The notes under the pieces were generated by a model. That model saw only the letters and a program-made list of their open reading frames with translations. It did not search any database and had not been told where the DNA came from. From positions 310,001 through 374,000 of the forward strand of contig CBDFFN010000008.1 in NCBI GenBank assembly GCA_965246795.1: a stretch of DNA of 64,000 nucleotides, written 5' to 3'. The position numbers and the translations under genes are program-made. Positions 1-8,319 of the stretch are shown in pieces. Within the stretch, counting starts at the first letter, position 1, and every line of letters begins with the position of its first letter. This DNA comes from JAJXWB01 sp965246795. GTDB lineage: Bacteria; Pseudomonadota; Alphaproteobacteria; Rhizobiales; Beijerinckiaceae.

Positions 1-396
1 CCGACCGTGTTCGCCGACGTCGCCGCACCGATGCGCGTCTTTCAGGAAGAGGTCTTCGGACCCTTCACCGTCGTCACTCGCTTCGAAACCGAAGACGATG
101 CCTTGCGTCTGGCCAACGACTCGCCGTTTGGACTGGCGGCCGCCGTCCGCACGCTTGACGTGTCGCGCGCGCATCGCGTTGCCGCGCGGGTCAAAGCCGG
201 CATCGTCTGGATCAACGACCACCATCGCCTCGACCCGGCTTCGCCATGGGGCGGCGTCGGCGACAGCGGCATCGGCCGCGAATTCGGGACGGAAAGTTTT
301 GATGACCATTTTGACGTGAAGAGCGTCATGCTCGGCACGAACCCGGCACCGTTCGACTGGTACCGCGAGACGGCAGGGCAACGTCGGCTTAACTGA
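1..396 (+). CDS. Aldehyde dehydrogenase, C-terminal part (5' end outside window)
   Basis: This is the last ~131 codons of an NAD(P)-dependent aldehyde dehydrogenase. The frame is open from base 1, so the gene begins upstream. Visible family features are the EEVFGP segment, SPFGLAAAV, and the GIVWIND stretch followed by PWGGVGDSGIGRE, which form the C-terminal end of the catalytic and oligomerisation domains. The catalytic Cys and the NAD-binding part lie outside the window. The family oxidises aldehydes to acids. Closeness to an MFS carrier and a ring dioxygenase suggests a catabolic role, but the substrate cannot be read from this fragment. Confidence 0.93.
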   Translation, partial: PTVFADVAAPMRVFQEEVFGPFTVVTRFETEDDALRLANDSPFGLAAAVRTLDVSRAHRVAARVKAGIVWINDHHRLDPASPWGGVGDSGIGREFGTESFDDHFDVKSVMLGTNPAPFDWYRETAGQRRLN

Positions 397-458
397 TCGA
401 TTTCAATCGCGCGAGCTCCGCATCAAGACGGACGCGCGTCAACTGGAGGAATAAGACC

Positions 459-1820
459 ATGCCCACGCCCGTGAACTCCGGCGCACGTCTCGATCGCCTG
501 CCCGTAGGATCATTCCACTACCGCATCATGTGGCTGATCGGGATCGGTATGTTCTTCGATGGCTTCGACATCTATATCGCGGGCACGGTGCTGGGCTCCG
601 CGATCAGCACCGGTTTCTCGACGCTGCCGCAGAATGCGATCTTCGTGTCGGCAACATTCGTCGGCATGATGATCGGGTCATTCGCGACAGGGTTGCTCGG
701 CGACCGCTACGGCCGCCGATTTACCTATCAATTCAACCTTTTGATTTTTGGCCTCGCATCGATCGCCGCAGCTTTCGCACCGAACATGACGGTTCTCATC
801 GTACTCCGCTTCATCATCGGAATCGGCCTCGGCGCCGAGAATGTTGTCGGTTACTCGACAATGACGGAGTTCGTACCCGCACGAAGCCGTGGCCGTTGGC
901 TAGGTCTCATGGCAGTTTTCGTTGTCACGGGTCTGCCGGTAGCATCGCTTCTCGGCTACATCCTTATCCCACTTTTCGGCTGGCGCGTGATGTTCGTGAT
1001 CGGCGGCATTGGTGCGCTGGTTGTCTGGTATATGCGCAAGAACCTGCCGGAGTCGCCACGCTGGCTTGAAGCAACCGGGCGTCACGATGAGGCCGAAGCT
1101 CTACTGCAGTCGATCGAAACCGAAACAGCGAAGAGGGGGCCGCTTCCGCCCGTGGTTCCTGTGCCTGCTGCAATTCCTGCAACCGTTGGCGCTCTGTTCA
1201 AACCGCCGCTGCTGTCACGGATGATCGTCGGCTGCGTAACGCTCGTTGTTATCAATACGCTGCTTTACGGTTTCGTGACGTGGCTGCCGACTTTCTTCAT
1301 TAAGCAGGGTCTCAGTATTGCGACGTCGTTCGGCTACACGCTGCTCATGGGCCTTGGCGCGCCGATTGGTGCCGCGATCGGGGCGCTTACCTCGGACAGC
1401 TGGGGACGCAAGCCAACAATCATCGGGGCGTCCGCGGTCGCGATCGTTTTCGGGATGATCTATCCGTTCGTGAAAGATCCCATTCTTCTTCCGATCGTTG
1501 GCTTTGCTTTGACGGTGCCGATTTACGTCCTCGTCGCGGTATTGTTCGGCATTTACGTTCCGGAGCTATTTCCAACAGAAGTCAGACTGCGCGCGTCTGG
1601 ATTCTGCAACACGATAGGCCGCGGCGCGACGATCGTCACACCGTTCATTGTCGTTTCGCTCTTTCAGGACGCCGGGATTACTGGCGTCCTCGCGTTGATG
1701 GTCGGACTGCTGTTCGTGCAAATCCTCGTAGTTGCCACGCTGGGGGTCGAGCCTCGACAGCGGGCTTTGGAGGAGCTTCGGCCGGATGATGAGCCTGCGG
1801 CGCGGTCTGCGATCGCCTGA
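459..1820 (+). CDS. MFS transporter, sugar/aromatic-acid porter type
   Basis: A 453-residue major facilitator with about 12 hydrophobic segments. It shows the loop 2-3 signature GDRYGRR, the PESPRWL motif after helix 6 and the PELFPTEVR motif near helices 10-11, typical of the sugar porter / aromatic acid:H+ symporter branch. GGAGGAAT lies 8-10 bases before the ATG and fixes the start. It follows the aldehyde dehydrogenase by 62 bases on the same strand, so the two may be co-transcribed. It probably imports an organic acid used by the neighbouring catabolic genes. The substrate is inferred from context only. Confidence 0.92.
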   Translation: MPTPVNSGARLDRLPVGSFHYRIMWLIGIGMFFDGFDIYIAGTVLGSAISTGFSTLPQNAIFVSATFVGMMIGSFATGLLGDRYGRRFTYQFNLLIFGLASIAAAFAPNMTVLIVLRFIIGIGLGAENVVGYSTMTEFVPARSRGRWLGLMAVFVVTGLPVASLLGYILIPLFGWRVMFVIGGIGALVVWYMRKNLPESPRWLEATGRHDEAEALLQSIETETAKRGPLPPVVPVPAAIPATVGALFKPPLLSRMIVGCVTLVVINTLLYGFVTWLPTFFIKQGLSIATSFGYTLLMGLGAPIGAAIGALTSDSWGRKPTIIGASAVAIVFGMIYPFVKDPILLPIVGFALTVPIYVLVAVLFGIYVPELFPTEVRLRASGFCNTIGRGATIVTPFIVVSLFQDAGITGVLALMVGLLFVQILVVATLGVEPRQRALEELRPDDEPAARSAIA

Positions 1821-1956
1821 TTGGACAAGTGTGTTGTAGCCGATGCGCAAAGTCGTCTTAGGGCCCAAAGGTCTGCTTTCGACCAAGTAAGCGCATGAAG
1901 TCGATTTGGCTGATCGACGGGAGGCCGCCGCACCCAGCGGCGGCCTCGGTTGGTTG

Positions 1957-2217
1957 TCAGAGAAACGGAAAGAGCAACGGACGGTAATACGGCCGATAGT
2001 AACGAGGATAATAGGGTCGATAGTACCGATAGCGTGGACGATAATAGCGACGGTAGTAATACTGCACGGTGTCGACACGGGGCGTGCCGGCACCGGTATC
2101 GACAATCAAAGCGGTGGGCGGTTGCCCGATTGGCATCGCATCACCTACGACCGGGTACAAAACGGCCGCCATCACCGCGCCAGCCATCACGGCGCCGACA
2201 AGCAATCTTCTTTTCAT
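1957..2217 (-). CDS. Small secreted Tyr/Arg-rich protein
   Basis: An 86-residue ORF with a basic start (MKRR), a hydrophobic stretch of about 20 residues resembling a signal peptide or anchor, then a C-terminal half built of YYRP/RYYRPYY-like blocks. The regular amino-acid pattern suggests a real cell-envelope protein, but I do not recognise a family and the ribosome binding site is weak. It stands alone on the minus strand downstream of the MFS gene. Confidence 0.5.
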   Translation of the reverse strand: MKRRLLVGAVMAGAVMAAVLYPVVGDAMPIGQPPTALIVDTGAGTPRVDTVQYYYRRYYRPRYRYYRPYYPRYYRPYYRPLLFPFL

Positions 2218-2538
2218 CCGGGTTGGCCCTTACTGTGGCCGCATCCACTAAAGGCTATCATCGGCACGAAACTTCGCAAGATACGAATTTGCCTTGCGAG
2301 CTGGTTGGCAAATTCTCCCTTCGAGCGGGGCGAACAGCCACTCGAAGCGGGTGCACGACTCGGGAGGCAGGATAGGGCGCGCGTCATGCCAAGCTTTCCG
2401 TAGCGTCGTTTATGCAGCGCTGCAGAAAAACCACCGATGGCTAAGAAGAGATCGAACGACGAGGTTGGCGCGCTTAGGTTTGGCCGCGAAAGTGCTTTGC
2501 GCGCTAGCCGGGCGGGACCTGGGTTTCGCGTTCCCCGT
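2218..2538. other. Gap between two left-going genes
   Basis: About 320 bases between the end of leuD and the start of the Tyr/Arg-rich ORF. Open frames exist on both strands, but none has a recognisable domain, signal peptide or good ribosome binding site. I see no convincing terminator hairpin with a T-run. Confidence 0.5.
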
Positions 2539-3168
2539 TCAAGTTGCCGATGGATATGCCCACGGACGCGCCGCTTCGTCCGCAACACGAAAGTCTCCGA
2601 TCCGGTCGGCATAGGTCAGCGTGAGCGCGATATCTTCGAGCCCATCGAGCAGGGCGCGTCTGCGCAAGGCCGGAACTGCAAAACTGTCGATTATGCCGTC
2701 GGGACCGGTGACGGTCTGCGTTTCGAGATTTATCGACACCACAGAAGGCGCAGAACCGTGCTCGCACAACGTTGCAAGGCGCGCGATCCGTTCGCGCGGC
2801 AACGTGATCGGCAACATGCCGTTCTGGTAGCAATTCGTCACGAAAATATCGCCGAAGGAAGGCGCGAGCATCGCACGCAATCCGAGCCCCGCCAGTGCCC
2901 AGACGGCGCCTTCACGCGCGCTCCCGCAACCGAAGTTGGCGCCGGCGATGAGGATTTCCGCGCCGCGATATCGATCGTCATCGAGAGGGAACGCGTGACG
3001 GCCTGATCTAGCGGTGGACTTGCGCAAAGTCTCGAAAGCAAAGTCGCCGAGTTTTTCGCGAGGCACTGCGCCGAACAGGCGCTCGACGCGGATGATCAGA
3101 TCGGTGTCGACATTCTCAAGCAGGAGTGGCACCGCGATCGAACTGACTATGCGCAACGGCTTTGGCAT
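2539..3168 (-). CDS. leuD: 3-isopropylmalate dehydratase-like small subunit
   Basis: A 209-residue swivelling-domain subunit of the aconitase superfamily. The ATG at 3168 shares its A with the TGA of the large-subunit gene (TGATG), so the longer open frame upstream is not used. The typical LLENVDTDLII and GANFGCGSARE segments are present. The residue after ARE is Gly where leucine-pathway LeuD usually has His (SSREHA), a possible hint of a different substrate. The neighbours are a ring dioxygenase rather than leuA or leuB. Family identity is firm; assignment to leucine synthesis is not. Confidence 0.9.
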   Translation of the reverse strand: MPKPLRIVSSIAVPLLLENVDTDLIIRVERLFGAVPREKLGDFAFETLRKSTARSGRHAFPLDDDRYRGAEILIAGANFGCGSAREGAVWALAGLGLRAMLAPSFGDIFVTNCYQNGMLPITLPRERIARLATLCEHGSAPSVVSINLETQTVTGPDGIIDSFAVPALRRRALLDGLEDIALTLTYADRIGDFRVADEAARPWAYPSAT

Positions 3169-4568
3169 CACGACGCCATCGCGCGGTGATCGACGATATA
3201 TCCCGCGATGGCAGCCGCGGCTGCCGAGGCCGGGCTCGCAAGATGCGTTCGCGCACCGACGCCTTGCCGTCCGACGAAATTGCGGTTGGAGGTCGAAACG
3301 CAGCGCGCGCCGGCCGGAACCGTCTCGCCATTCGCGGCCAGGCACATCGAACAGCCGGGCTCACGCCAGTCGAAGCCGGCCTGTTTGAAAATGATGTCGA
3401 GTCCCTCGGCTTCAGCAGCCTGTTTGACGCTCTGCGAGCCCGGCACCACCCATGCCGTGACATTCGGCGCGATATGACGACCCCGTGCGAGCGCGGCGGC
3501 GATCCGCAGGTCTGAGAGCCGCGCGTTGGTGCAGGACCCGATGAAGACCCAGTCGATTGTCGTTCCCGCAATGGGCGCACCACCTTGCAGGCCCATGTAG
3601 TTGAGCGCCGCTTCGACGGCGTCGCGTTTCGCGGGATCGGCAATGTCGCGTGGATCGGGAATGATGTCGCCGATGTCGATGACATGCTCCGGACTTGTAC
3701 CGAATGTCATCTGCGGCGCGAGATCGTCGACGGCGATCCGCACTTCGCGCGCGAAGGATGCATCGGGATCGCTGGCAAGCTGCCGCCAGTTGGCGGTGGC
3801 TTTGTCCCAGGCCAAACCTTCCGGCGCGAATGGCCGACCGCGCAGATAGCAAAACGTCGTCTGGTCGGGCGCAACCATGCCGAACTTCGCACCGAGTTCG
3901 ATCGACAGGTTGCAGAGTGTCAGGCGTTCCTCGACGCTCAGCATCGTGATGGCTTCGCCGGCATATTCGATAGCGAACCCACTACCGCCTGCTGCACCGA
4001 TCTGGCCTACAGTTGCGAGAATGATGTCCTTGGCCGAAGCAGTTCGTGGAAGCCGGCCCGTGTAGGTGATCCGCATCGTCGGCGGACGTCGCTGGATAAC
4101 CGTTTGCGTGGCCAGCACATGCTCGGCTTCGCTCGACCCGATGCCAAAACCGATGGCGCCAAGCGCGCCATGCGTGCAGGTGTGACTGTCGGCGCAGACG
4201 ACGAGCGCGCCCGGAAAGGTCAGCCCGAGTTCCGGGCCGATGACATGCACGATGCCCTGCCGGCCGCTCTGCGTATCGAACAGCGCGATACCGGCGTCGG
4301 CGGTACCGCTGCGTAAGGCCTCCAGCGCGCGCGTGCGAGATGCGTTGGTTGCCGGCCGTCCCGGTGCCGTCGAGATGACGTGATCGGCGGTGGCGAATGT
4401 GAGATCGGGCCGCGCGACGCGATAGCCGCGCTCCACAACGCGTGCGAGGCAGGGACCGGCCCCATCGTGGAGGAGATGGCGATCGACATGCAGGAGCGAG
4501 AAACCGTCGCCGAGATCGGCGATGACGTGATCGTCCCAGACTTTGTCGAACAACGTCCGCGGCGTCAC
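3168..4568 (-). CDS. leuC: 3-isopropylmalate dehydratase-like large subunit
   Basis: A 466-residue aconitase-superfamily hydro-lyase holding the [4Fe-4S] cluster. The three cluster cysteines are visible in GSCTN and in GCSMC near the C-terminus. VCADSHTCTHGALG is also typical of LeuC. The heterodimer normally isomerises 2- to 3-isopropylmalate. Here it starts 12 bases after the dioxygenase beta subunit and no other leucine gene is nearby. A catabolic hydratase role, for example on a dimethylmalate- or citraconate-like intermediate, is therefore possible. That role is inference from context. Confidence 0.92.
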   Translation of the reverse strand: MTPRTLFDKVWDDHVIADLGDGFSLLHVDRHLLHDGAGPCLARVVERGYRVARPDLTFATADHVISTAPGRPATNASRTRALEALRSGTADAGIALFDTQSGRQGIVHVIGPELGLTFPGALVVCADSHTCTHGALGAIGFGIGSSEAEHVLATQTVIQRRPPTMRITYTGRLPRTASAKDIILATVGQIGAAGGSGFAIEYAGEAITMLSVEERLTLCNLSIELGAKFGMVAPDQTTFCYLRGRPFAPEGLAWDKATANWRQLASDPDASFAREVRIAVDDLAPQMTFGTSPEHVIDIGDIIPDPRDIADPAKRDAVEAALNYMGLQGGAPIAGTTIDWVFIGSCTNARLSDLRIAAALARGRHIAPNVTAWVVPGSQSVKQAAEAEGLDIIFKQAGFDWREPGCSMCLAANGETVPAGARCVSTSNRNFVGRQGVGARTHLASPASAAAAAIAGYIVDHRAMAS

Positions 4569-4580
4569 GCTCAGACTTTC

Positions 4581-5078
4581 CTAGATACTGAAGAAATCGA
4601 GGACAGTTGGGATGCGATCGTTCACAAGCGTGATCTTCTTGCGCGCGATCTGCCACGTGTCCGCGTCGCCATCGCGCACCAGCCGATGTTCGTAACGGGC
4701 GTAGCGCGTGTGCTCTTTCATCGTGCGCGGGTCATAGACATGCACGGCCACAACGGATTCGACTTCGAGGGCGCGCGCGTTCGTATCGACGAGCATGATG
4801 TTGCCGATGACATGCAAGGTGCGCGGCAATGGGAGCGCTGTGATCGACTTGCGAGACTCGATGCGTGCGATCCGCTCTTCGAGCCCGCGTCGCTCGTCGT
4901 GGTAGATAAGAGAGACCTCGGTGCGCGGATCGCTGATCGTCTCGTACTCGTTGCGCCATGCCGGTAGCCAGAATTCGGCGTCCGGCCGATACATCGCGAC
5001 CCATTCGTTCCACCCGCCCTTGTCGAGCAACGAGGCCTCACGAAACAGCACCGCGGCGGCAGTCTCGAGGCCGGTCAC
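4581..5078 (-). CDS. Aromatic-ring-hydroxylating dioxygenase, beta subunit
   Basis: A ~165-residue small subunit of the SnoaL/NTF2-like fold, matching the naphthalene/biphenyl dioxygenase beta family (WNEWVAMYRPDAEFW near the start, HVIGNI, RYEHRLVRDGD, ARKKITLVND near the end). The proposed start is a GTG at 5078 that overlaps the alpha-subunit TGA as GTGA. An ATG at 5117 would overlap alpha by 43 bases and is less likely. It completes an alpha-beta hydroxylase pair, with translational coupling giving equal dosage. Confidence 0.9.
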   Translation of the reverse strand: MTGLETAAAVLFREASLLDKGGWNEWVAMYRPDAEFWLPAWRNEYETISDPRTEVSLIYHDERRGLEERIARIESRKSITALPLPRTLHVIGNIMLVDTNARALEVESVVAVHVYDPRTMKEHTRYARYEHRLVRDGDADTWQIARKKITLVNDRIPTVLDFFSI

Positions 5079-6490
5079 AGGCTCTTCGCTGCCGCGCGTT
5101 CGATCAAACGCTTCCACTCGCGATAGCCGGGGTGAAAATTCGTCTCTCCGCCGAAGGCTGTCGTTCCGAAAGAATATTCTTTGGGCGTGAAGCCGAGCTC
5201 CGCCGCATGCGGCGATCCTGTCATCGCGCTCGCCGCGCCAAGCCCGCGCAAATAACCTTGCGTTGGACCAGCGGTGCCGGCGTCGTAGCCCGACTGGCAG
5301 AATTCATACATGACGTTGTCGTCGGAACTTGCGAGGCCGGTGGCGTTGAAGAAATCCTCGTAGTTCCGGATACGCAATTCACGCGACGCGGCAGACTCGC
5401 CGACCGGCGCAAGGCAATGCGACACCATCTCCGTCTTGTCGGGCGCGAGAGGTCGCCACGTACGAACCTGTGCTGATAGGATGTCAATCACCTGCAAGTT
5501 CGGAAAGATCGTCAGGTTGCGCTGTCGCAACATCCACTTCGCGCGATCTATGCCAACCCGCGCCTGCACTTCGGCAAGTTCGTCGGATGCCGCCGACAGG
5601 GGACGGCCATAGAGCTGCGTGTTCTTGATCGACCAGTTCACCGCATGGCCGTGATCGAAGTTGAAGCTGCCCTGACCTTCGTCCTCATTGCCGGGCTCCA
5701 GAGGTAATCCCGCTTTCGATGCCGCATGGGACGGGCGCCGCTTGAGGATGTCGACGTAGGAACTGTGCGTCGCCGCAAAATGGTAATAATCGAGCCCGTT
5801 CTCGAACTGCAGCTTCCAGTTCGCATCGAACGTATACGTCGACCCGCCCGGCACAAATTCGACCTGGCCGGTCGGGCTCTGGTCGACGACGAGATCAAGA
5901 AAGTGTTTCGTCTCGCCGAGATAGTCGTCGAGCGGTAGCACATCCGGCGAAAGGCTCGCGAAGATGAAGCCGCGGTAGCTTCCGAGTTTTGCGACTTTGA
6001 TCAGATCGTGATCGCCGCTCGAAAAGCTTTCGGGATACTGGCCTGCTTCGCGTTCCGGGATCGCGACGTTGCGGCCGGCGCTGTCGTAGGACCAACCGTG
6101 ATAGCGGCATACATGCAGCGCGCGTCGTCCGCTCATGAACGGACAGACCATCGTGCCACGATGTCGGCACGTATTGAGAAACGCGTTGATCCCGCCTTGT
6201 CGATCGCGTGTCAGCAGGATCGGATGGCGACCGATATATGTCGTGACGAAATCATCGGGCTGTGCGACCTGGCTTTCGAGGCCGATGAAGTTCCACGTCG
6301 CCTCGAAGACATGACGGACTTCCGCTTCGAATACGGCGCGATCGGTGAAGACACGGCGGTCGACCTCGAACACACGATCGCGCGGGCGGTCATCGATGAG
6401 AGCGGCGATCGCGCGGAGCGCAGTGTCGTGACGCACGGGTGCATTCAAGACGTAATCCTCCGCGTTTGGACGTAAACTTTGCGTCGGCAT
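5075..6490 (-). CDS. Aromatic-ring-hydroxylating dioxygenase, alpha subunit (Rieske)
   Basis: A 471-residue terminal oxygenase large subunit. The Rieske [2Fe-2S] ligands are C108-R-H110 and C128-R-Y-H131. The mononuclear iron site is D234-x2-H237-x4-H242, where the Asp bridges adjacent subunits. The family inserts O2 into an aromatic ring to give a cis-dihydrodiol or hydroxylated product. I prefer the ATG at 6490 to a TTG eight codons earlier. No reductase gene is adjacent; the two Rieske ferredoxins of the next operon could supply electrons. The order is MarR, alpha, beta, leuC-like, leuD-like on one strand. Confidence 0.95.
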   Translation of the reverse strand: MPTQSLRPNAEDYVLNAPVRHDTALRAIAALIDDRPRDRVFEVDRRVFTDRAVFEAEVRHVFEATWNFIGLESQVAQPDDFVTTYIGRHPILLTRDRQGGINAFLNTCRHRGTMVCPFMSGRRALHVCRYHGWSYDSAGRNVAIPEREAGQYPESFSSGDHDLIKVAKLGSYRGFIFASLSPDVLPLDDYLGETKHFLDLVVDQSPTGQVEFVPGGSTYTFDANWKLQFENGLDYYHFAATHSSYVDILKRRPSHAASKAGLPLEPGNEDEGQGSFNFDHGHAVNWSIKNTQLYGRPLSAASDELAEVQARVGIDRAKWMLRQRNLTIFPNLQVIDILSAQVRTWRPLAPDKTEMVSHCLAPVGESAASRELRIRNYEDFFNATGLASSDDNVMYEFCQSGYDAGTAGPTQGYLRGLGAASAMTGSPHAAELGFTPKEYSFGTTAFGGETNFHPGYREWKRLIERAAAKSL

Positions 6491-6541
6491 AAAATAGGTT
6501 TTCGCTCGGCGCAATGATAAGGGCGCCAGACCGGCGATGTT

Positions 6542-7102
6542 TCATGGCGCACGGCGTTGCGGCGATGCATCCCAGCCCACTTCGTCGAGCGCCTGCGCGA
6601 AGCGACGCAAGGTTGCGGCGAGCGCGTCATTGTCAGCTTTGGGAAAGACCTTGAATAGCCCCTGCTGCCGGCGCCGCGACGCACTAAGAATTTCGCGGCA
6701 CGTCTTTTTTCCCGCTGGCGTCAAAGCCGCAAATGCCGCGCGACCGCGGCTGCGGGTCTGTTCGACAGTAACAAGATTGCGCTCTTGCAGATTGGCGAGA
6801 CTGCGGCTGACCGCAGCCTTGTCGAGCCCGGCGGCGTTGCCAAGTTCGCTTCCGTTCAATCCATCGGTGCGTTCGAGCACAAGGAGGAGCCGCCACTCCA
6901 GCATGCCGATGTCCCATCGTGTCCGATAGAAATGCGTCGAGCCGCGACTGAGCCGCGTCGCAATTGTGGTGATCAAAACCGCGATGAACTCCTCGGCCAG
7001 CAGGCCGCCGATTGGCTCCGGCAGAGCTTCGGTGTCTTGTCGCGCGGTCCTCGCTTTTTCGCTGCTAGCCGGAACCTTTGCTGTAAGACGGCGCGCAGGC
7101 AT
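6542..7102 (-). CDS. MarR-family transcriptional regulator
   Basis: A 186-residue winged-helix regulator. The core has GSELGNAAGLDKAAVSRSL as the recognition helix region and a wing with SRGRAAFAALTPAG. The start is set by AAGGA six bases before the ATG at 7102; upstream in-frame ATGs have no such site and would run over the putative operator. It is first in the dioxygenase operon and divergent from the amidohydrolase operon at 7195, so it probably controls both in response to an aromatic ligand, as MarR proteins often do. The ligand is unknown. Confidence 0.9.
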   Translation of the reverse strand: MPARRLTAKVPASSEKARTARQDTEALPEPIGGLLAEEFIAVLITTIATRLSRGSTHFYRTRWDIGMLEWRLLLVLERTDGLNGSELGNAAGLDKAAVSRSLANLQERNLVTVEQTRSRGRAAFAALTPAGKKTCREILSASRRRQQGLFKVFPKADNDALAATLRRFAQALDEVGWDASPQRRAP

Positions 7103-7122
7103 CGATCCTTGACAATCCATTT

Positions 7123-7136
7123 GTTGAGCGGTCAAC
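7123..7136. promoter_or_regulatory. Candidate MarR operator (inverted repeat)
   Basis: GTTGA-GCGG-TCAAC is a perfect 5-bp inverted repeat with a 4-bp spacer. It sits 20 bases upstream of the MarR start, between the divergent marR and amidohydrolase genes. A TTGAC lies just before it and another GGTCAA just after, so related half-sites occur on both sides. MarR dimers bind such palindromes. The location is right, but binding is inferred. Confidence 0.5.
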
Positions 7137-7194
7137 ATTAGGTCAAGCGCTGCGAGGCCGTCGGCCGTAGCACAAAGGCGCGACGAGGACGAGG

Positions 7195-8319
7195 ATGGCC
7201 GAGCTTTCGCAGCCGGGACAGATCCGTAACGACAGCCTGCACGGTGCAATCGATTGCGATCTGCATCCGGCGGTGCCGTCGATGGCAGCGCTTCTTCCCT
7301 ATTTCGATCCGTACTGGCGCGAGATGGTATCCGTGCGGGCGCTCGACCGGCTGAATTTCAGCCTGACGAGCTATCCCCAGAACGCGCCGAATGCGTGCCG
7401 CCCCGACTGGAGCCGGCCAGGCACGAAGGCCGGCACGTCGCTGGCCGCGATGCAGTCGGATGCGCTCGATGCGTTCGGCACGCGCTTCGGCATCCTCAAC
7501 TGCCTGCACGGCGCGCAGGCGATGCACAGCGAGGACATGGCGGCGGTCTTCTGCCGCGCCGTCAATGATTGGGTCCGCGACGAGTGGCTTGCGCGCGATC
7601 CGCGGTTGCGCGCCTCCATCATTGTGCCGGCGCAGAACGCGGAGCTCGCCGTCGAGGAGATCGAGCGCTGTGCGACAGACACGCGTTTCGTTCAGGTGCT
7701 CATGCTGCTGATGGGCGAGACAACGCTTGGCCGGCGGCATTTATGGCCAATCTACCGCACGGCCGAGCGGCTCGGCCTGCCGATTGGCATCCACGCTGGC
7801 AGCACGTATCGCTATGCCCCGACGTCGATCGGTTGGCCGTCGTACTATCTCGAAGATTACGTCGTCCAATCTGCCGGCTTCGAGAACCAGTTGCAGAGCC
7901 TCATCTCGGAAGGTGTCTTCGCGAAATTTCCCGAACTCAAGGTGGTGCTGATCGAGTCCGGTCTTACCTGGCTTCCCGGCTTCATCTGGCGCGCCGACAA
8001 GACATGGCGCGGGGTGCGCGCAGAAGTCCCGTGGGTGGCGCGTCAGCCGTCCGAACTCATCCGCCAGCATGTCAGGCTAACGGTGCAGCCGATCGACGGC
8101 GCCGATGGACGCGACGAACTGCTGCGTCTTGTCGATCGCGTCGGCTCAGACGAGATTTTCCTCTTCTCGACCGACTATCCGCACTGGCAATTCGATGGCG
8201 ACGAGGCTTTGCCGCATGGCCTGCCGGTCGATCTTGCCCGCAAGATCAGCGTCGACAATCCGCTCGCAACCTATGCGCGTTTGTCAGACACCGTCACGGC
8301 ACAAGAGGCCGCCGCATGA
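7195..8319 (+). CDS. Amidohydrolase (PF04909-type), cassette 1 copy A
   Basis: A 374-residue TIM-barrel metal hydrolase or decarboxylase of the amidohydrolase-2 type, which includes ACMSD, gamma-resorcylate decarboxylase and pyrone-dicarboxylate lactonase. Metal ligands appear in DCDLHP (D22, H24), GIHAGS, and STDYPHW near 325-331. The TGA overlaps the ATG of the next gene (ATGA). It is closely related to the gene at 13806: both share the ALDAFGxxxxICNxLHGA region and the order of genes that follow. A role in cleaving or decarboxylating an aromatic-derived acid is inferred. Confidence 0.9.
   Translation: MAELSQPGQIRNDSLHGAIDCDLHPAVPSMAALLPYFDPYWREMVSVRALDRLNFSLTSYPQNAPNACRPDWSRPGTKAGTSLAAMQSDALDAFGTRFGILNCLHGAQAMHSEDMAAVFCRAVNDWVRDEWLARDPRLRASIIVPAQNAELAVEEIERCATDTRFVQVLMLLMGETTLGRRHLWPIYRTAERLGLPIGIHAGSTYRYAPTSIGWPSYYLEDYVVQSAGFENQLQSLISEGVFAKFPELKVVLIESGLTWLPGFIWRADKTWRGVRAEVPWVARQPSELIRQHVRLTVQPIDGADGRDELLRLVDRVGSDEIFLFSTDYPHWQFDGDEALPHGLPVDLARKISVDNPLATYARLSDTVTAQEAAA

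Noticed and set aside
7569..8315. Upstream extension of the second amidohydrolase frame
   Set aside because: It lies wholly inside the first amidohydrolase gene in another frame; the ATGA overlap at 8316 gives the normal start.
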